A stretch of DNA of 64,000 bases. It comes from an uncultured Treponema sp. (GTDB lineage: Bacteria; Spirochaetota; Spirochaetia; Treponematales; Treponemataceae). Below the pieces are notes generated by a model. That model was not told the DNA's origin. It saw only the letters and a program-made list of their open reading frames with translations, and did not search any database. A program made the translations under genes and the position numbers. Shown one piece after another: positions 42,740 to 51,412 of the stretch (positions are counted from its first letter, which is position 1; the number at the start of each line of letters is the position of its first letter). Location of the stretch: assembly GCA_946186185.1 (NCBI GenBank), contig CAMHMJ010000008.1:1-64000 (forward strand), in the 5' to 3' direction.

Positions 42740-43657
42740 GTGCAGAACTCAAAAACCGCTGATAAAATAAGCCCGAAAACCGCCGGCAAAACCAGCCGCA
42801 GTTCCGGCAGCAGCACAGAAAATCACTCAAAAACCGTCATAATGATGCAGGATGTCCGCAAAATCTACAAAATGGGTGAAACGGAAGTTCACGCCCTGCG
42901 GGGAATCAGTTTTTCAATAGAAAACGGCGAATTTGTTTCAATAATGGGTCCTTCGGGCTCCGGAAAATCCACCTGCATGAACATGATCGGCTGCCTTGAC
43001 CGCCCTACCAGCGGAATCGTAAAAATCGGCGAAAAAGAAACGGCAAAAATGTCGGAAAAAGAACTGGCTTCCCTCAGAAACAAAACCATCGGCTTTGTTT
43101 TTCAGCAGTACCACCTGCTTCCGGGAATGACGGTCCTTGAAAATGTAATGCTTCCCCTGCGCTATCAGGGCATCGATAAAAACGAACGGGCAAAGCTGGC
43201 CCGGGCCGCTCTGGAACGGGTAGAAATGGGAAACCGCATCAACCATCGCCCTAACGAGCTTTCCGGCGGACAAAAGCAGAGAGTTGCAATTGCCCGTGCC
43301 ATGGTTACAAACCCGGACATCATTCTGGCAGACGAACCGACAGGTGCCCTGGACAGTAAAACCGGTCTTCAGGTTCTAAAGCTCTTCCGGGAAATCAATC
43401 AGGCGGGAACCACTATCGTAATCGTAACCCACGACCCCGGAATCGGAGCCAGCACAAACCGCTGCATCCGCATTTTTGACGGAAGCATACATTCAGACCT
43501 GACCCAGGAACCGGTGCTGCCATTTACAGAGGAAGGGGCTTCTGCCGCAAGCGCAACTGAAACTCCGGCTGACACAACCAGCGCCCCGGAAGGAAAGTCT
43601 GCTACCCCAGGCACAACCAGCGCCCCGGCTAACGAAGAAGGAGGGCAGAATGTTTGA
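42740..43657 (+). CDS. MacB/LolD-type ABC transporter ATP-binding protein
   Basis: A 305-residue ATPase powering the efflux complex. Walker [10 protein letters not shown], signature [15 protein letters not shown], Walker [13 protein letters not shown] and the switch histidine (VTHD) are intact. It starts at GTG 42740 with GGGAGG upstream, giving a 30-residue Ser/Lys/Thr-rich N-terminal extension; an alternative ATG at 42841 would remove it but has a weaker ribosome site. The last 45 residues are Ala/Thr/Pro-rich and outside the fold. It overlaps the permease gene by eight bases. Confidence 0.93.
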   Translation: MQNSKTADKISPKTAGKTSRSSGSSTENHSKTVIMMQDVRKIYKMGETEVHALRGISFSIENGEFVSIMGPSGSGKSTCMNMIGCLDRPTSGIVKIGEKETAKMSEKELASLRNKTIGFVFQQYHLLPGMTVLENVMLPLRYQGIDKNERAKLARAALERVEMGNRINHRPNELSGGQKQRVAIARAMVTNPDIILADEPTGALDSKTGLQVLKLFREINQAGTTIVIVTHDPGIGASTNRCIRIFDGSIHSDLTQEPVLPFTEEGASAASATETPADTTSAPEGKSATPGTTSAPANEEGGQNV

Positions 43658-44843
43658 AGACTTTTTGAATGCCCTCCAGAACTTCAGAAGGCAGAAAACC
43701 AGGACCTTTCTTTCTCTTTTAGGCGTAATCATCGGTGTTGCCTCCGTAATCATAATTACAAGTCTTGGAGCCAGCTCTTCCAAGGAAATCCAGAACACCT
43801 TCGGTTCTGCCGGACTTGATGTAGTCAGCATTTCCAGCGGCTTTATGCGCCGCCGTCGGGACTCTGTTTCCCTTAAATTTGACGAAGCCTTCCGTGAACA
43901 GCTTTTTGACAATGTTCGGGACATTAAAAAAATCTGGTACAAAAACAACCTCAGCGCCACCCTTTCCTACGGCGACACCAGCTCTTCCAGCACCTGCAGC
44001 GCCATCGAATACGGCTATCTTGAAATGTACGGAATCGAGCTGGAAGCGGGACGATTTTTCAATGTAACGGAAGACTACTACGGAATGCAGAAGGTAGTGC
44101 TTGGAAAATCCCTTGCCGATGCCCTCTTCCCTTCCGGAGACGCCGTGGGAAAAAGCATCCTGGTTACCGCAAGCAAAATTTCCTTCAGGTTTGAAGTTAT
44201 CGGCGTAATAAAAGAACAGACCAGCGGAATGGAAAACACCTCTAATGCGGCCTATATTCCCCGGGGCTTCTATTCAAAAAAAATCAAGCCGAATCCGGAA
44301 GCCACATCCATTATGGTGCAGGCAACCAGCGCCGATAAGGCAAGCTCCCTTACGGAAAGAATTCAGAGCTACTGCGAAAACCTTACCGGCACACAATATT
44401 CAGTAAATGTAATGTCCATGCAGTCCATGATTGACCAGATGGATTCCATCATGAAAACCATGAGCGTCATGCTTTCCGCCATCGCTGCAATTTCCCTTTT
44501 AGTCGGCGGAATCGGAATTATGAACATCATGATTGTTACGGTTACGGAACGAAGGCAGGAAATCGGAATTCGTAAGGCTCTGGGCGCAAGTCCGGGAGAT
44601 ATCAAGCGGCAGTTCCTTGTGGAATCCGCAGCAATTTCCCTCATCGGCGGAATTCTTGGAATTATCGTAGGAATCGGAATCAGTATGGCCTCAGAATATG
44701 TGAAGGGTCAGTCCTTTGCAATCAGCCTGAACGCCTGCCTGATCGCCTTTGTTTTTTCAGTTTTCGTTGGAATATTTTTTGGTTTGAACCCGGCTGCCCG
44801 GGCCGCAAAACTGGACCCGGTTCTGGCCCTGGCGGGAGAGTAA
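43650..44843 (+). CDS. MacB-like ABC transporter permease
   Basis: A 397-residue inner-membrane protein with one N-terminal helix (about 18-42), a large periplasmic domain (to about 275) and three C-terminal helices of the FtsX type (LLVGGIGIMNIMIVTVTERR; then GIRKALGA). This architecture is that of MacB and related type VII ABC systems, which extrude substrates from the periplasm by mechanotransmission. Substrates may be antibiotics, peptides or lipoproteins; not determined by sequence. Translationally coupled to the ATPase gene. Confidence 0.92.
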   Translation: MFEDFLNALQNFRRQKTRTFLSLLGVIIGVASVIIITSLGASSSKEIQNTFGSAGLDVVSISSGFMRRRRDSVSLKFDEAFREQLFDNVRDIKKIWYKNNLSATLSYGDTSSSSTCSAIEYGYLEMYGIELEAGRFFNVTEDYYGMQKVVLGKSLADALFPSGDAVGKSILVTASKISFRFEVIGVIKEQTSGMENTSNAAYIPRGFYSKKIKPNPEATSIMVQATSADKASSLTERIQSYCENLTGTQYSVNVMSMQSMIDQMDSIMKTMSVMLSAIAAISLLVGGIGIMNIMIVTVTERRQEIGIRKALGASPGDIKRQFLVESAAISLIGGILGIIVGIGISMASEYVKGQSFAISLNACLIAFVFSVFVGIFFGLNPAARAAKLDPVLALAGE

Positions 44844-44891
44844 ACTGCCTTTTAGCGGAAAAATGTCCTCCCGCAAAAAAGCGCAGTTTTT
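44842..44891 (+). terminator. Terminator after the efflux operon
   Basis: AAACTGC (44842-44848) pairs with GCAGTTT (44883-44889), with an inner GCGG / CCGC stem, followed by TT. It separates the convergent dipeptidase gene. Confidence 0.6.
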
Positions 44892-44918
44892 AAGCCACCC
44901 CCCCTGGCGGGAGAATAA

Positions 44919-45569
44919 CTATTCCTTCCTCAAATAGCTTGCCGACACCGGGAATTCAAAATAGGTGTCCGGATAGGGCTCGTCCTTCAGTGTAAAATGC
45001 CACCACTCGCAGTCAAGGGGCTCAAAGCCGCCACGAACCATGGCTTTCTGAAGCAGCATCCGGTTTTCAAACTGTTCTTCCGTGATTCCACGGTAATCCG
45101 GGTGTGATTTTTCGCTGAAAAGGTCAAAGGGACTTCCCATATCCAGTTCTTTGCCGGTGGTCATATCAAGCAGCGTCAAATCCACCGTACTTCCACGGCT
45201 GTGGCTGGACTTTGCGGCAATATATCCCTTCTTGAACAGATCCTGTTTTTCCAGCTCCGGATAAAAATAGCTTTTCATCCGCACATCCTGGTCTTCGATG
45301 GCCCAGAGCTTAAACTGAGACACCGCACTCACCGGCCGGTATGCGTCATAAATCTTCAGACGGTACCCCTGCACCAGCATTTCGTTGCTCACGGTTTTCA
45401 GCGCCCTGGCCGCCTCCTTTGTCAAAAGCGCACAGGGCTCCTCATAACCGTCAATCCGCTCACCCACAAAATTGAATGTGGAATAATACCGGATTTCCTG
45501 CACAATCTGAGGAATAAATTCTGCCAGAACTACAAAGCCCGAGGCATCCATAGGAAGCTTTTCAGCCAT
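44919..45569 (-). CDS. ddpX: D-alanyl-D-alanine dipeptidase (VanX/DdpX family)
   Basis: Zinc peptidase that cleaves D-Ala-D-Ala, used either for peptidoglycan-fragment recycling or glycopeptide resistance. The 216 residues fit the family. Zinc ligands lie in SSHSRGSTVDLTLL (His and Asp) and EWWHFTL (catalytic Glu and His). There is no signal peptide, so it is cytoplasmic. No vanH or vanA partner is nearby, which favours recycling of D-Ala over resistance. The start at 45569 has GGAG upstream. It follows the lipoprotein hydrolase gene by 23 bases on the same strand. Confidence 0.93.
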   Translation of the reverse strand: MAEKLPMDASGFVVLAEFIPQIVQEIRYYSTFNFVGERIDGYEEPCALLTKEAARALKTVSNEMLVQGYRLKIYDAYRPVSAVSQFKLWAIEDQDVRMKSYFYPELEKQDLFKKGYIAAKSSHSRGSTVDLTLLDMTTGKELDMGSPFDLFSEKSHPDYRGITEEQFENRMLLQKAMVRGGFEPLDCEWWHFTLKDEPYPDTYFEFPVSASYLRKE

Positions 45570-45592
45570 TTTTTTTCTCCATTTTCAGGCGG

Positions 45593-46795
45593 TTAGTTGC
45601 TCATCAATAATTTCATCAGCTGCATACCAGCAGCACTTATAAAGGTTACAGCGGCATTCTGGTGGTATGGTTTTCCAGCTGTCTCATCAAAGTGAACATA
45701 AACACCCTGACTAGCATCAGTTGATTCAACAACTCCATTCTCTTTCAAAAACTCCACCAGCTTTTCTGTTGTTGAAACCGGAACAGTTTCGTCATTTTTA
45801 CAGTGGAAAAGATAAATGCTTTCATCTGCCTGTGGAGTCCAGCCCTGTGTTACAGCATCCTTCTTGAATGCCTCCTGAAATTTCTTTCCGATTTCAGAAG
45901 TTTTATCAAGTGCGGCAGCGGTACAAAGGGAAGTTAAATCTTTTGTGCCAATAAGGCTTTCAATATCATTCAAAGACTTTTTCTTGCTTAAAAACCAGCT
46001 GTCGATGTTCAAAAGAAGCTCGCCCTTAAAAAGCTCCTCGTTCTTAATTCCAAGGTTATAGAATTCGTTGTATGAAAGGAATACATTTACAACGGTACTC
46101 GGTAAATCAGAGGTTTTGCTCTGAATAAAATCGTCATAAACCGCAGTGATGTCGTATGGACCGGCTCCGGCAAAGGTTCGTGTAAGATTGATTTCCGGGT
46201 ATTTCTGGCGCACCAGTTTTACAACTGCCATGGCCGTCTGCCCCCCCTGGGAATATCCCACATTGAAAAGCTTGTTTCCGTAGTATGAATAACCAAGGTG
46301 AGGAAGAAGCTTTTTTGCCGCAAGGAGGGCATCCACCGCCCCCTGAGCATTCACGCTGCCGATACAATAGGCCTGGTTCTTGTCTTCTGTGTTACCAAAG
46401 CCGTAATAATCCGGAGAAATTGTAATAACGCTAAAGCCGTAGCCTGCAATAGTCCGCTGCTCAGTCAAATCGCTTTTTGAAGGGCATTCATCTGCGCCGT
46501 AAATTGTGGCATGATTATAAAGAATGAGCGCCTTTGCCGGATTTGTTTCGGTAACATTGTCACCCACCGTAATAACCGCAGAAAGCATTACCGGATTTCC
46601 AGAAGGGTCTTCAGAAGGATAAATATATGTATAAGCCTTCATTTTTTCGGCCTGATAGTATCTTTCCTCCGTAACCTTGATTTTTCCAAGCTTTGGAAGT
46701 CCGTTAGAACTATCACCGCAGGAAACAAGAACTGTGAGCGCAAAAGCTGCACAGAGCAAAAGAACTGTGGTATAAAGAAATCGCATTTTTTTCAT
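45593..46795 (-). CDS. Alpha/beta-hydrolase lipoprotein (secretory-lipase-like)
   Basis: A 400-residue lipoprotein (signal ending TVLVSC) with an alpha/beta-hydrolase fold. The nucleophile elbow is GYSQGG; an acidic residue follows in FHCKNDETVP and a histidine near the end (GKPYHQNAAV) could complete the triad. The layout (ITISPDYYGFG before the elbow) resembles secretory lipases and ester hydrolases. It probably acts on esters in the periplasm or at the surface. GGAG lies before the ATG. Confidence 0.83.
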   Translation of the reverse strand: MKKMRFLYTTVLLLCAAFALTVLVSCGDSSNGLPKLGKIKVTEERYYQAEKMKAYTYIYPSEDPSGNPVMLSAVITVGDNVTETNPAKALILYNHATIYGADECPSKSDLTEQRTIAGYGFSVITISPDYYGFGNTEDKNQAYCIGSVNAQGAVDALLAAKKLLPHLGYSYYGNKLFNVGYSQGGQTAMAVVKLVRQKYPEINLTRTFAGAGPYDITAVYDDFIQSKTSDLPSTVVNVFLSYNEFYNLGIKNEELFKGELLLNIDSWFLSKKKSLNDIESLIGTKDLTSLCTAAALDKTSEIGKKFQEAFKKDAVTQGWTPQADESIYLFHCKNDETVPVSTTEKLVEFLKENGVVESTDASQGVYVHFDETAGKPYHQNAAVTFISAAGMQLMKLLMSN

Positions 46796-46830
46796 AATAA
46801 ATCTCCACTCTTATTTTTTATTGACTGTAA

Positions 46831-47655
46831 TTATACCACAAGATTTTCAGGAACTACAATCCAGCTTCCGGGTTCTTTATTACAGAAAACGGCAGCGGTT
46901 TTGTAGCCCATAATTGTTTCAAGGTGAATGTCATCGGGCAAAACCTTTCTTTCAAGAACGTTCTGAATATTCTGAATCAGGGAGTCCACAAGAGTTTTAG
47001 GCCACAGCACCTTTGAATGAGAGCCCAGCACCTTTTCAAAATCAAAGGACTTAAGCCTTTCGTAATTTGACTTTGCTTCCTCAAGGCTCAGGCTTTCCTT
47101 CATAAAAAGCCAGGCATTCACCGTAACAGAATCTCCGCAGAGCAAAAGCTTTTCTTCTTCTATTATGTAGCCCAGAGAACCGTGGGTATGGCCGTAAAGA
47201 GGAACTGCCGCAACATGCAGATCCCCCAGATCAAAACGGTCTCCTTCCTTCACTGTTTTCAAGGGCGGATAAACACCCGGCTCTGCTTTTTTCTTTTCTT
47301 CCTCCGAAGCAAAAAACTCGTCCCTGGAAGAAGAATAATCCTGAATTCGAGCATAAACATCCACGTCCTTTTCCGGAACCAGAACCTCGTCAAACTGAAA
47401 ATTGCCATAACAATGGTCAGGATGCCCGTGGGTATTCACCACAGTATATGGAACTGAAATCAGCTTTTCCACAAGGGAACGCAAATCCTTAATTCCCCAG
47501 GAGGTATCCACCAGAAGCGCCCGATTCTTCCCTTCCACAAGGGTTACAAAGGCACCGCTTCCGTCGTTAATATGGAAAACATGTTCAGTTTTTTTCAAAA
47601 TCTGAAACCCGTCCAGCCGGGCTCCCTTCCGTACATCAAAAGTAATATCTATCAT
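46831..47655 (-). CDS. Metallo-beta-lactamase-fold hydrolase
   Basis: A 274-residue cytoplasmic metal-dependent hydrolase. The binuclear zinc motif NTHGHPDHCYG (HxHxDH) is intact, with further ligands in LYGHTHGS and LLCGDS. The family includes glyoxalase II-like and lactonase-like enzymes; the substrate cannot be assigned. The ribosome site is weak (GGTAG). It is upstream of the lipoprotein hydrolase gene (35 bases) and divergent from the operon at 47722. Confidence 0.9.
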   Translation of the reverse strand: MIDITFDVRKGARLDGFQILKKTEHVFHINDGSGAFVTLVEGKNRALLVDTSWGIKDLRSLVEKLISVPYTVVNTHGHPDHCYGNFQFDEVLVPEKDVDVYARIQDYSSSRDEFFASEEEKKKAEPGVYPPLKTVKEGDRFDLGDLHVAAVPLYGHTHGSLGYIIEEEKLLLCGDSVTVNAWLFMKESLSLEEAKSNYERLKSFDFEKVLGSHSKVLWPKTLVDSLIQNIQNVLERKVLPDDIHLETIMGYKTAAVFCNKEPGSWIVVPENLVV

Positions 47656-47665
47656 TTTTCTACCA

Positions 47666-47694
47666 TTTACATTTACTTATTATTGAATTATAAT
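47666..47694 (+). promoter_or_regulatory. Promoter of the secreted protein / barrel / FecR operon
   Basis: -35 TTTACA (47666-47671), 17-base spacer, perfect -10 TATAAT (47689-47694); predicted start about 47701, with GGAG before ATG 47722. Confidence 0.65.
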
Positions 47695-47721
47695 TTCTTT
47701 GTTATATTTGGAGCGTAAAAT

Positions 47722-48186
47722 ATGAAGAAAATTTTGTTATTTCTAACTACTTTCTTAATTATGCCGAGTATTTTTTCGCAGACAGCAGAGTTTATCACAA
47801 ATTTTTTGCAGGCGAAAGAAGCTACATTCGGACAGGTTTGCTATTTGAGTGCAGTTTGTCAGGAGCTTGTACCAGACACAGCAAATGAAACAGAAGCCTT
47901 TAATGCAGTTTTTGAGCAGGGCGTTATTCCAAAGGGAAAAACACCTGAAGACAAAATCAACTACCTTCAGGCATCTCATATTTTTTCAAAAATCTGGAAT
48001 ATAAAGGGCGGATTGTTCTTCAGAATCACAAAGGGAAACCCGCGCTACGCCTATAAACAGTTTAAAACCGACAGAGTTATTCCAGCCAGCGCCGATCCTT
48101 CACTGATTCCGGCAGGAACCGATATTCTGAACATGTACACAGTTGGTGAAAAACGGTATTCCACAGCTTCAAGGGGAGAAAATTAA
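47722..48186 (+). CDS. Small secreted protein of unknown function
   Basis: A 154-residue protein with a cleavable signal peptide (ending PSIFSQ). The mature part is helical and polar with two cysteines (VCYLSAVC). No family is recognised. Its stop codon shares a base with the start of the next gene (TAATG-like overlap at 48186), so it is translationally coupled to the barrel protein. Probably periplasmic and functioning with that protein. Confidence 0.8.
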   Translation: MKKILLFLTTFLIMPSIFSQTAEFITNFLQAKEATFGQVCYLSAVCQELVPDTANETEAFNAVFEQGVIPKGKTPEDKINYLQASHIFSKIWNIKGGLFFRITKGNPRYAYKQFKTDRVIPASADPSLIPAGTDILNMYTVGEKRYSTASRGEN

Positions 48187-49346
48187 TGAAACGTATTAAG
48201 AATTTTGCTCTTTTCTGCACGGCGATCGCACTTCTTTCCGCACCAGCCTTTTCTTTTGACTGGGGTGGAAAAATCTACAGCGACACCTCCTTCATCGGAA
48301 AAAATAATGAAGCCTTAAAACTCAAGGAAACTGACAACGCAAACCTCTGGCTCAGCGTTCCTCTTTCAAAAGATAATTCTAAATATTTTTCTGCAGAAGC
48401 ACTTTACCAGTTTAAGTACGACGACTCTCTCCCCAGCGACAAAATGGTAAATACCATTGATTTGAACCTGTTCAAGTTTGTTGCAAGACAGAAGTTGTCC
48501 GGCGGAAAAAGATTTGCAGTAAGCGCAGGCCGCTTTGGTGTTTCTGACCTTACAGGAAAAGTTTTCGCCCAGAACTCAGACGGCGTTCTGCTTCAGTTCT
48601 CTACCCTCCGCTTTAACACATCCCTGTACGGCGGATATACAGGTCTTCTGAACGCAAACACAACCACAATCCTGAACAATCCGGAAGGCACTTCCTGGAC
48701 AATCGGTGACAATGCCGTTTACCGTCTTGCACCAAAATACATTCCTTTCGGCCTGAACCTTTCCTTCCCGTCACTTTTTGCAAACCAGACCCTTTCACTT
48801 CAGGGCTGGGGCTTTATCGACGCAAATGACAACGACTACAACCGCTGGTACGGTATCCTGGGTCTTAACGGCTTCCTTGCTTCAAGCCTTTCCTACTCAG
48901 CAAAAACCGTTTTCCAGAGCGTAAACTTTGAATCTCTTTCAAACCTTTCTGAGCTCAGCTTCTTCTGGTACCTCACAGATACTCTTTCTATGAACCTTGG
49001 AGGAGTTTACGCTTCAGGAAAGTCCGGAAACATTTCCGCATTCCGCGGCTTCTCTTCCTGCACAGCCCTTCTTTCTGCTAAGGAGCCGGAATATTCTTCC
49101 CTCGTAAAGGCAGAGCTGGGAATTACAAAAACCTTCGGACAGGCAGTTTACTTAAACGGCGGAACCGCAGTTGCCTTCTCTCTTGAAGAAGAAAACGAAG
49201 GCTACAAGGGCATTCAGTTCCAGGCAGGGGGAATGTACAAAGTTTTCAACGATGTTCAGCTGGGTGCAAACTTCAGCCAGTTCGTTGGAAAAGAAACACA
49301 GGATAACAGAACAAGTATTTCTGTAAAGGCAATACTTGTATTCTAG
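48186..49346 (+). CDS. Outer-membrane beta-barrel protein
   Basis: A 386-residue exported protein (signal peptide ending PAFSF-DW) made of alternating amphipathic strands with many aromatic and Ser/Asn residues and ending in Phe (KAILVF), the usual signal for outer-membrane barrel insertion. No porin family is recognised. It lies between the small secreted protein and the FecR-domain protein in one operon. Confidence 0.8.
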   Translation: MKRIKNFALFCTAIALLSAPAFSFDWGGKIYSDTSFIGKNNEALKLKETDNANLWLSVPLSKDNSKYFSAEALYQFKYDDSLPSDKMVNTIDLNLFKFVARQKLSGGKRFAVSAGRFGVSDLTGKVFAQNSDGVLLQFSTLRFNTSLYGGYTGLLNANTTTILNNPEGTSWTIGDNAVYRLAPKYIPFGLNLSFPSLFANQTLSLQGWGFIDANDNDYNRWYGILGLNGFLASSLSYSAKTVFQSVNFESLSNLSELSFFWYLTDTLSMNLGGVYASGKSGNISAFRGFSSCTALLSAKEPEYSSLVKAELGITKTFGQAVYLNGGTAVAFSLEEENEGYKGIQFQAGGMYKVFNDVQLGANFSQFVGKETQDNRTSISVKAILVF

Positions 49347-49365
49347 GATAAATCGGAGGTTTAAA

Positions 49366-50244
49366 ATGAAATTAAATCTGGTAAAGAAGACCGTTCTTGC
49401 ACTTGCATTAGCTTCAAGTGCCCTGGCGTTTGCTGAAACCGCAAAGGTTATTTCCGTAACGGGAAAGGTTGAAGTAAACCGCAAAGACGCCTGGGTTCCT
49501 CTGGCAAAAGACGCAGTTCTTAACGAAGGCGAAGTCATTTCAACAGGTTTTAAATCAGAAGCGCTTATTCAGTACAAGGAATCAGTTATGAAGCTGGGGG
49601 CACTCACAAGAATCACACTTGAACAGCTTGCCGCTTCAGACTCAAAGGATGATGTTTCCGTTTATCTTAACACCGGAACAATCCGCTCAACCGTAAACCA
49701 CGCAGAAAACAGACGAATCAATTATACAGTACGAAACCCGATTGCAGTCGCTTCCGTTCGAGGAACCATTGTTGGCATGGACGGAACTGGTGCTACAGAC
49801 TGCGGCGACGGTGGTGTAGATGTTCTTCCGGCTGACGCTGTAGACCCTGTAAAGCATCTGGGAATTAAAAAACCAGCCGACAGAAAGGTATCCGCAGATG
49901 GTGCAGAAGCATCAGGTGAAGCAGGAAAAACTCTTGCACCTGCTGGCGGAGCTACAAACTCCTTCACAAATACAAGTGATATTAACCCGAACCTCCCTGG
50001 CGGAACCCTTCTTACAAAGGGTCAGTCTATGAACATTGGTGATAACGACGGTTTGTTCACTGGAAATGCACAGAACAACACCCAGATAAACATCAACGCA
50101 GTCGGAACCATCGGCTCAACTGCCAGTGAAAACGAATTCAAGCAGATCGGTTCTGCTGGAGACGGAGTTGAACTTCCGGGCTCTTCTTCAAAAGCTCCGA
50201 ACACCGGCTCACTTGTTGTAAATGTAAAGTTTGCAAAAGACTAA
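49366..50244 (+). CDS. FecR-domain exported protein
   Basis: A 292-residue protein with a signal peptide (cleaved near ALAFA-ET). Residues about 28-135 form a FecR domain (VISVTGKVEVNRKDAWVPL ... NPIAVASVRGTIVG). Outside FecI/FecR signalling, such domains occur in periplasmic or cell-envelope proteins that may bind peptidoglycan or polysaccharide. The C-terminal half is Gly/Ala/Asn-rich and likely flexible. No sigma factor or anti-sigma membrane helix is present, so classical FecR signalling is unlikely. CGGAGG precedes the ATG at 49366. A terminator at 50294 closes the operon. Confidence 0.87.
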   Translation: MKLNLVKKTVLALALASSALAFAETAKVISVTGKVEVNRKDAWVPLAKDAVLNEGEVISTGFKSEALIQYKESVMKLGALTRITLEQLAASDSKDDVSVYLNTGTIRSTVNHAENRRINYTVRNPIAVASVRGTIVGMDGTGATDCGDGGVDVLPADAVDPVKHLGIKKPADRKVSADGAEASGEAGKTLAPAGGATNSFTNTSDINPNLPGGTLLTKGQSMNIGDNDGLFTGNAQNNTQININAVGTIGSTASENEFKQIGSAGDGVELPGSSSKAPNTGSLVVNVKFAKD

Positions 50245-50293
50245 GTCCGTTAAGTCCGGCTTAAACAAAAAACACTAATTCACAATAGAATTG

Positions 50294-50337
50294 AAAGGCT
50301 GCCTGGAGGGTTACTTCTTGAAGGGCAGCCTTTTTTT
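50294..50337 (+). terminator. Intrinsic terminator after the FecR-domain gene
   Basis: AAAGGCTGCC (50294-50303) / GGCAGCCTTT (50324-50333) followed by a run of seven T. Confidence 0.9.
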
Positions 50338-50391
50338 GTAAATATCGCAGCAGAAAAAACCGATAATATCGTTAGATTAGAGGAAGGAAAA

Positions 50392-51375
50392 ATGAAGAAA
50401 GCCCTTACTATGCTGCTTAATTTTACGGCACTTTTAATTCTGGGACTGATTATCGGTGCCTTCATACAAATTCAGTTTATTACCAGTACAAATATGGTTG
50501 CCGGAAATCCTATCCAGTATCCAAAATCAATTATTTTTTACGCAATACTGGAAAATGCACCTATTGCAGTTCTGATAATGATTCCTGCTACCCTGATCTG
50601 GAAAATACGCCATCTTGAAAATCCCGTTGCTACGGCCCTCACCTATGTTTTTCTGTGCCTTTTAAGCTGGCTTGTTATTCTTCCCGCTGCACTGAGCCTT
50701 AAGAAATTTGTTCCTGCTGAAATTGAAGAAACCATTGCCAGAAAAAACGAACTGAGTGCCGGTTACTTCAGAAACTACGATGACCGGTATTACTATTTTC
50801 TGACAGAAGAAAATGCGGAAGAAAAAACTTCTCAGGCGCTGATGCTCTATAATTCCAGAAATCCCCATTTTTTTGGCGATGAAGAGACTGTAAAAACCGA
50901 CAAAAATTCAGATATTTCCACCGTGAACGAACCATTTAAAGACCCCCTTTACAAGGAAATCATGGGTGACTTTCCGTGGAAAATGTTCTATGTAATGAAT
51001 ATTTTTAAGCAGGCTTCTCAGCGGGCCTGGAAAAACGGCTACATCAGCTGGCTCTGCTTCTGCTCCTTCGGGCTTTTAATTTCCACACCATACTTCTTTA
51101 TTAAACTGAGCAAGTGGCGGATGGTAAACTTTACCTACACAATATTCGTTCAGCTGGGAGGGCTTTTATTTAATACCCTGTATTTTACCAGCGCCTTCAC
51201 CCATATTCGAAAAATATTAAGTTCTCTTGTGTACGGAGACGATTTTTCGCGCTTTACCTACTTTCAGGCTCATGAAGTGCAGCTGCCTCTGGCCTTCTTA
51301 AACCTGATAACCGGAATAATCGTTGCAGTAACCGGAATTGTTATTAACGCTGTACGGAAGAAAAAATACTCGTAA
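50392..51375 (+). CDS. Multi-pass membrane protein of unknown function
   Basis: A 327-residue inner-membrane protein with about six helices (near 8-28, 44-66, 74-98, 216-237, 243-268, 293-317) and a large hydrophilic loop at about 100-200. No family is recognised. AGGAAGG precedes the ATG. It is 37 bases upstream of another membrane protein with a similar helix layout at both ends, so the two may form a complex. Confidence 0.8.
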   Translation: MKKALTMLLNFTALLILGLIIGAFIQIQFITSTNMVAGNPIQYPKSIIFYAILENAPIAVLIMIPATLIWKIRHLENPVATALTYVFLCLLSWLVILPAALSLKKFVPAEIEETIARKNELSAGYFRNYDDRYYYFLTEENAEEKTSQALMLYNSRNPHFFGDEETVKTDKNSDISTVNEPFKDPLYKEIMGDFPWKMFYVMNIFKQASQRAWKNGYISWLCFCSFGLLISTPYFFIKLSKWRMVNFTYTIFVQLGGLLFNTLYFTSAFTHIRKILSSLVYGDDFSRFTYFQAHEVQLPLAFLNLITGIIVAVTGIVINAVRKKKYS

Positions 51376-51412
51376 GCCTTTGCAATTCTGAAGCTCTAAA
51401 GGGAGAAAAAAA

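Noticed and set aside
44919..45569. Vancomycin-resistance (van) cluster
   Set aside because: Only the dipeptidase is present; no VanH, VanA/B ligase or VanRS is adjacent, so cell-wall recycling is the simpler reading.
49366..50244. FecI-FecR-FecA iron-signalling system
   Set aside because: No sigma factor or TonB-dependent receptor accompanies this FecR domain and it lacks the cytoplasmic anti-sigma part and membrane helix.
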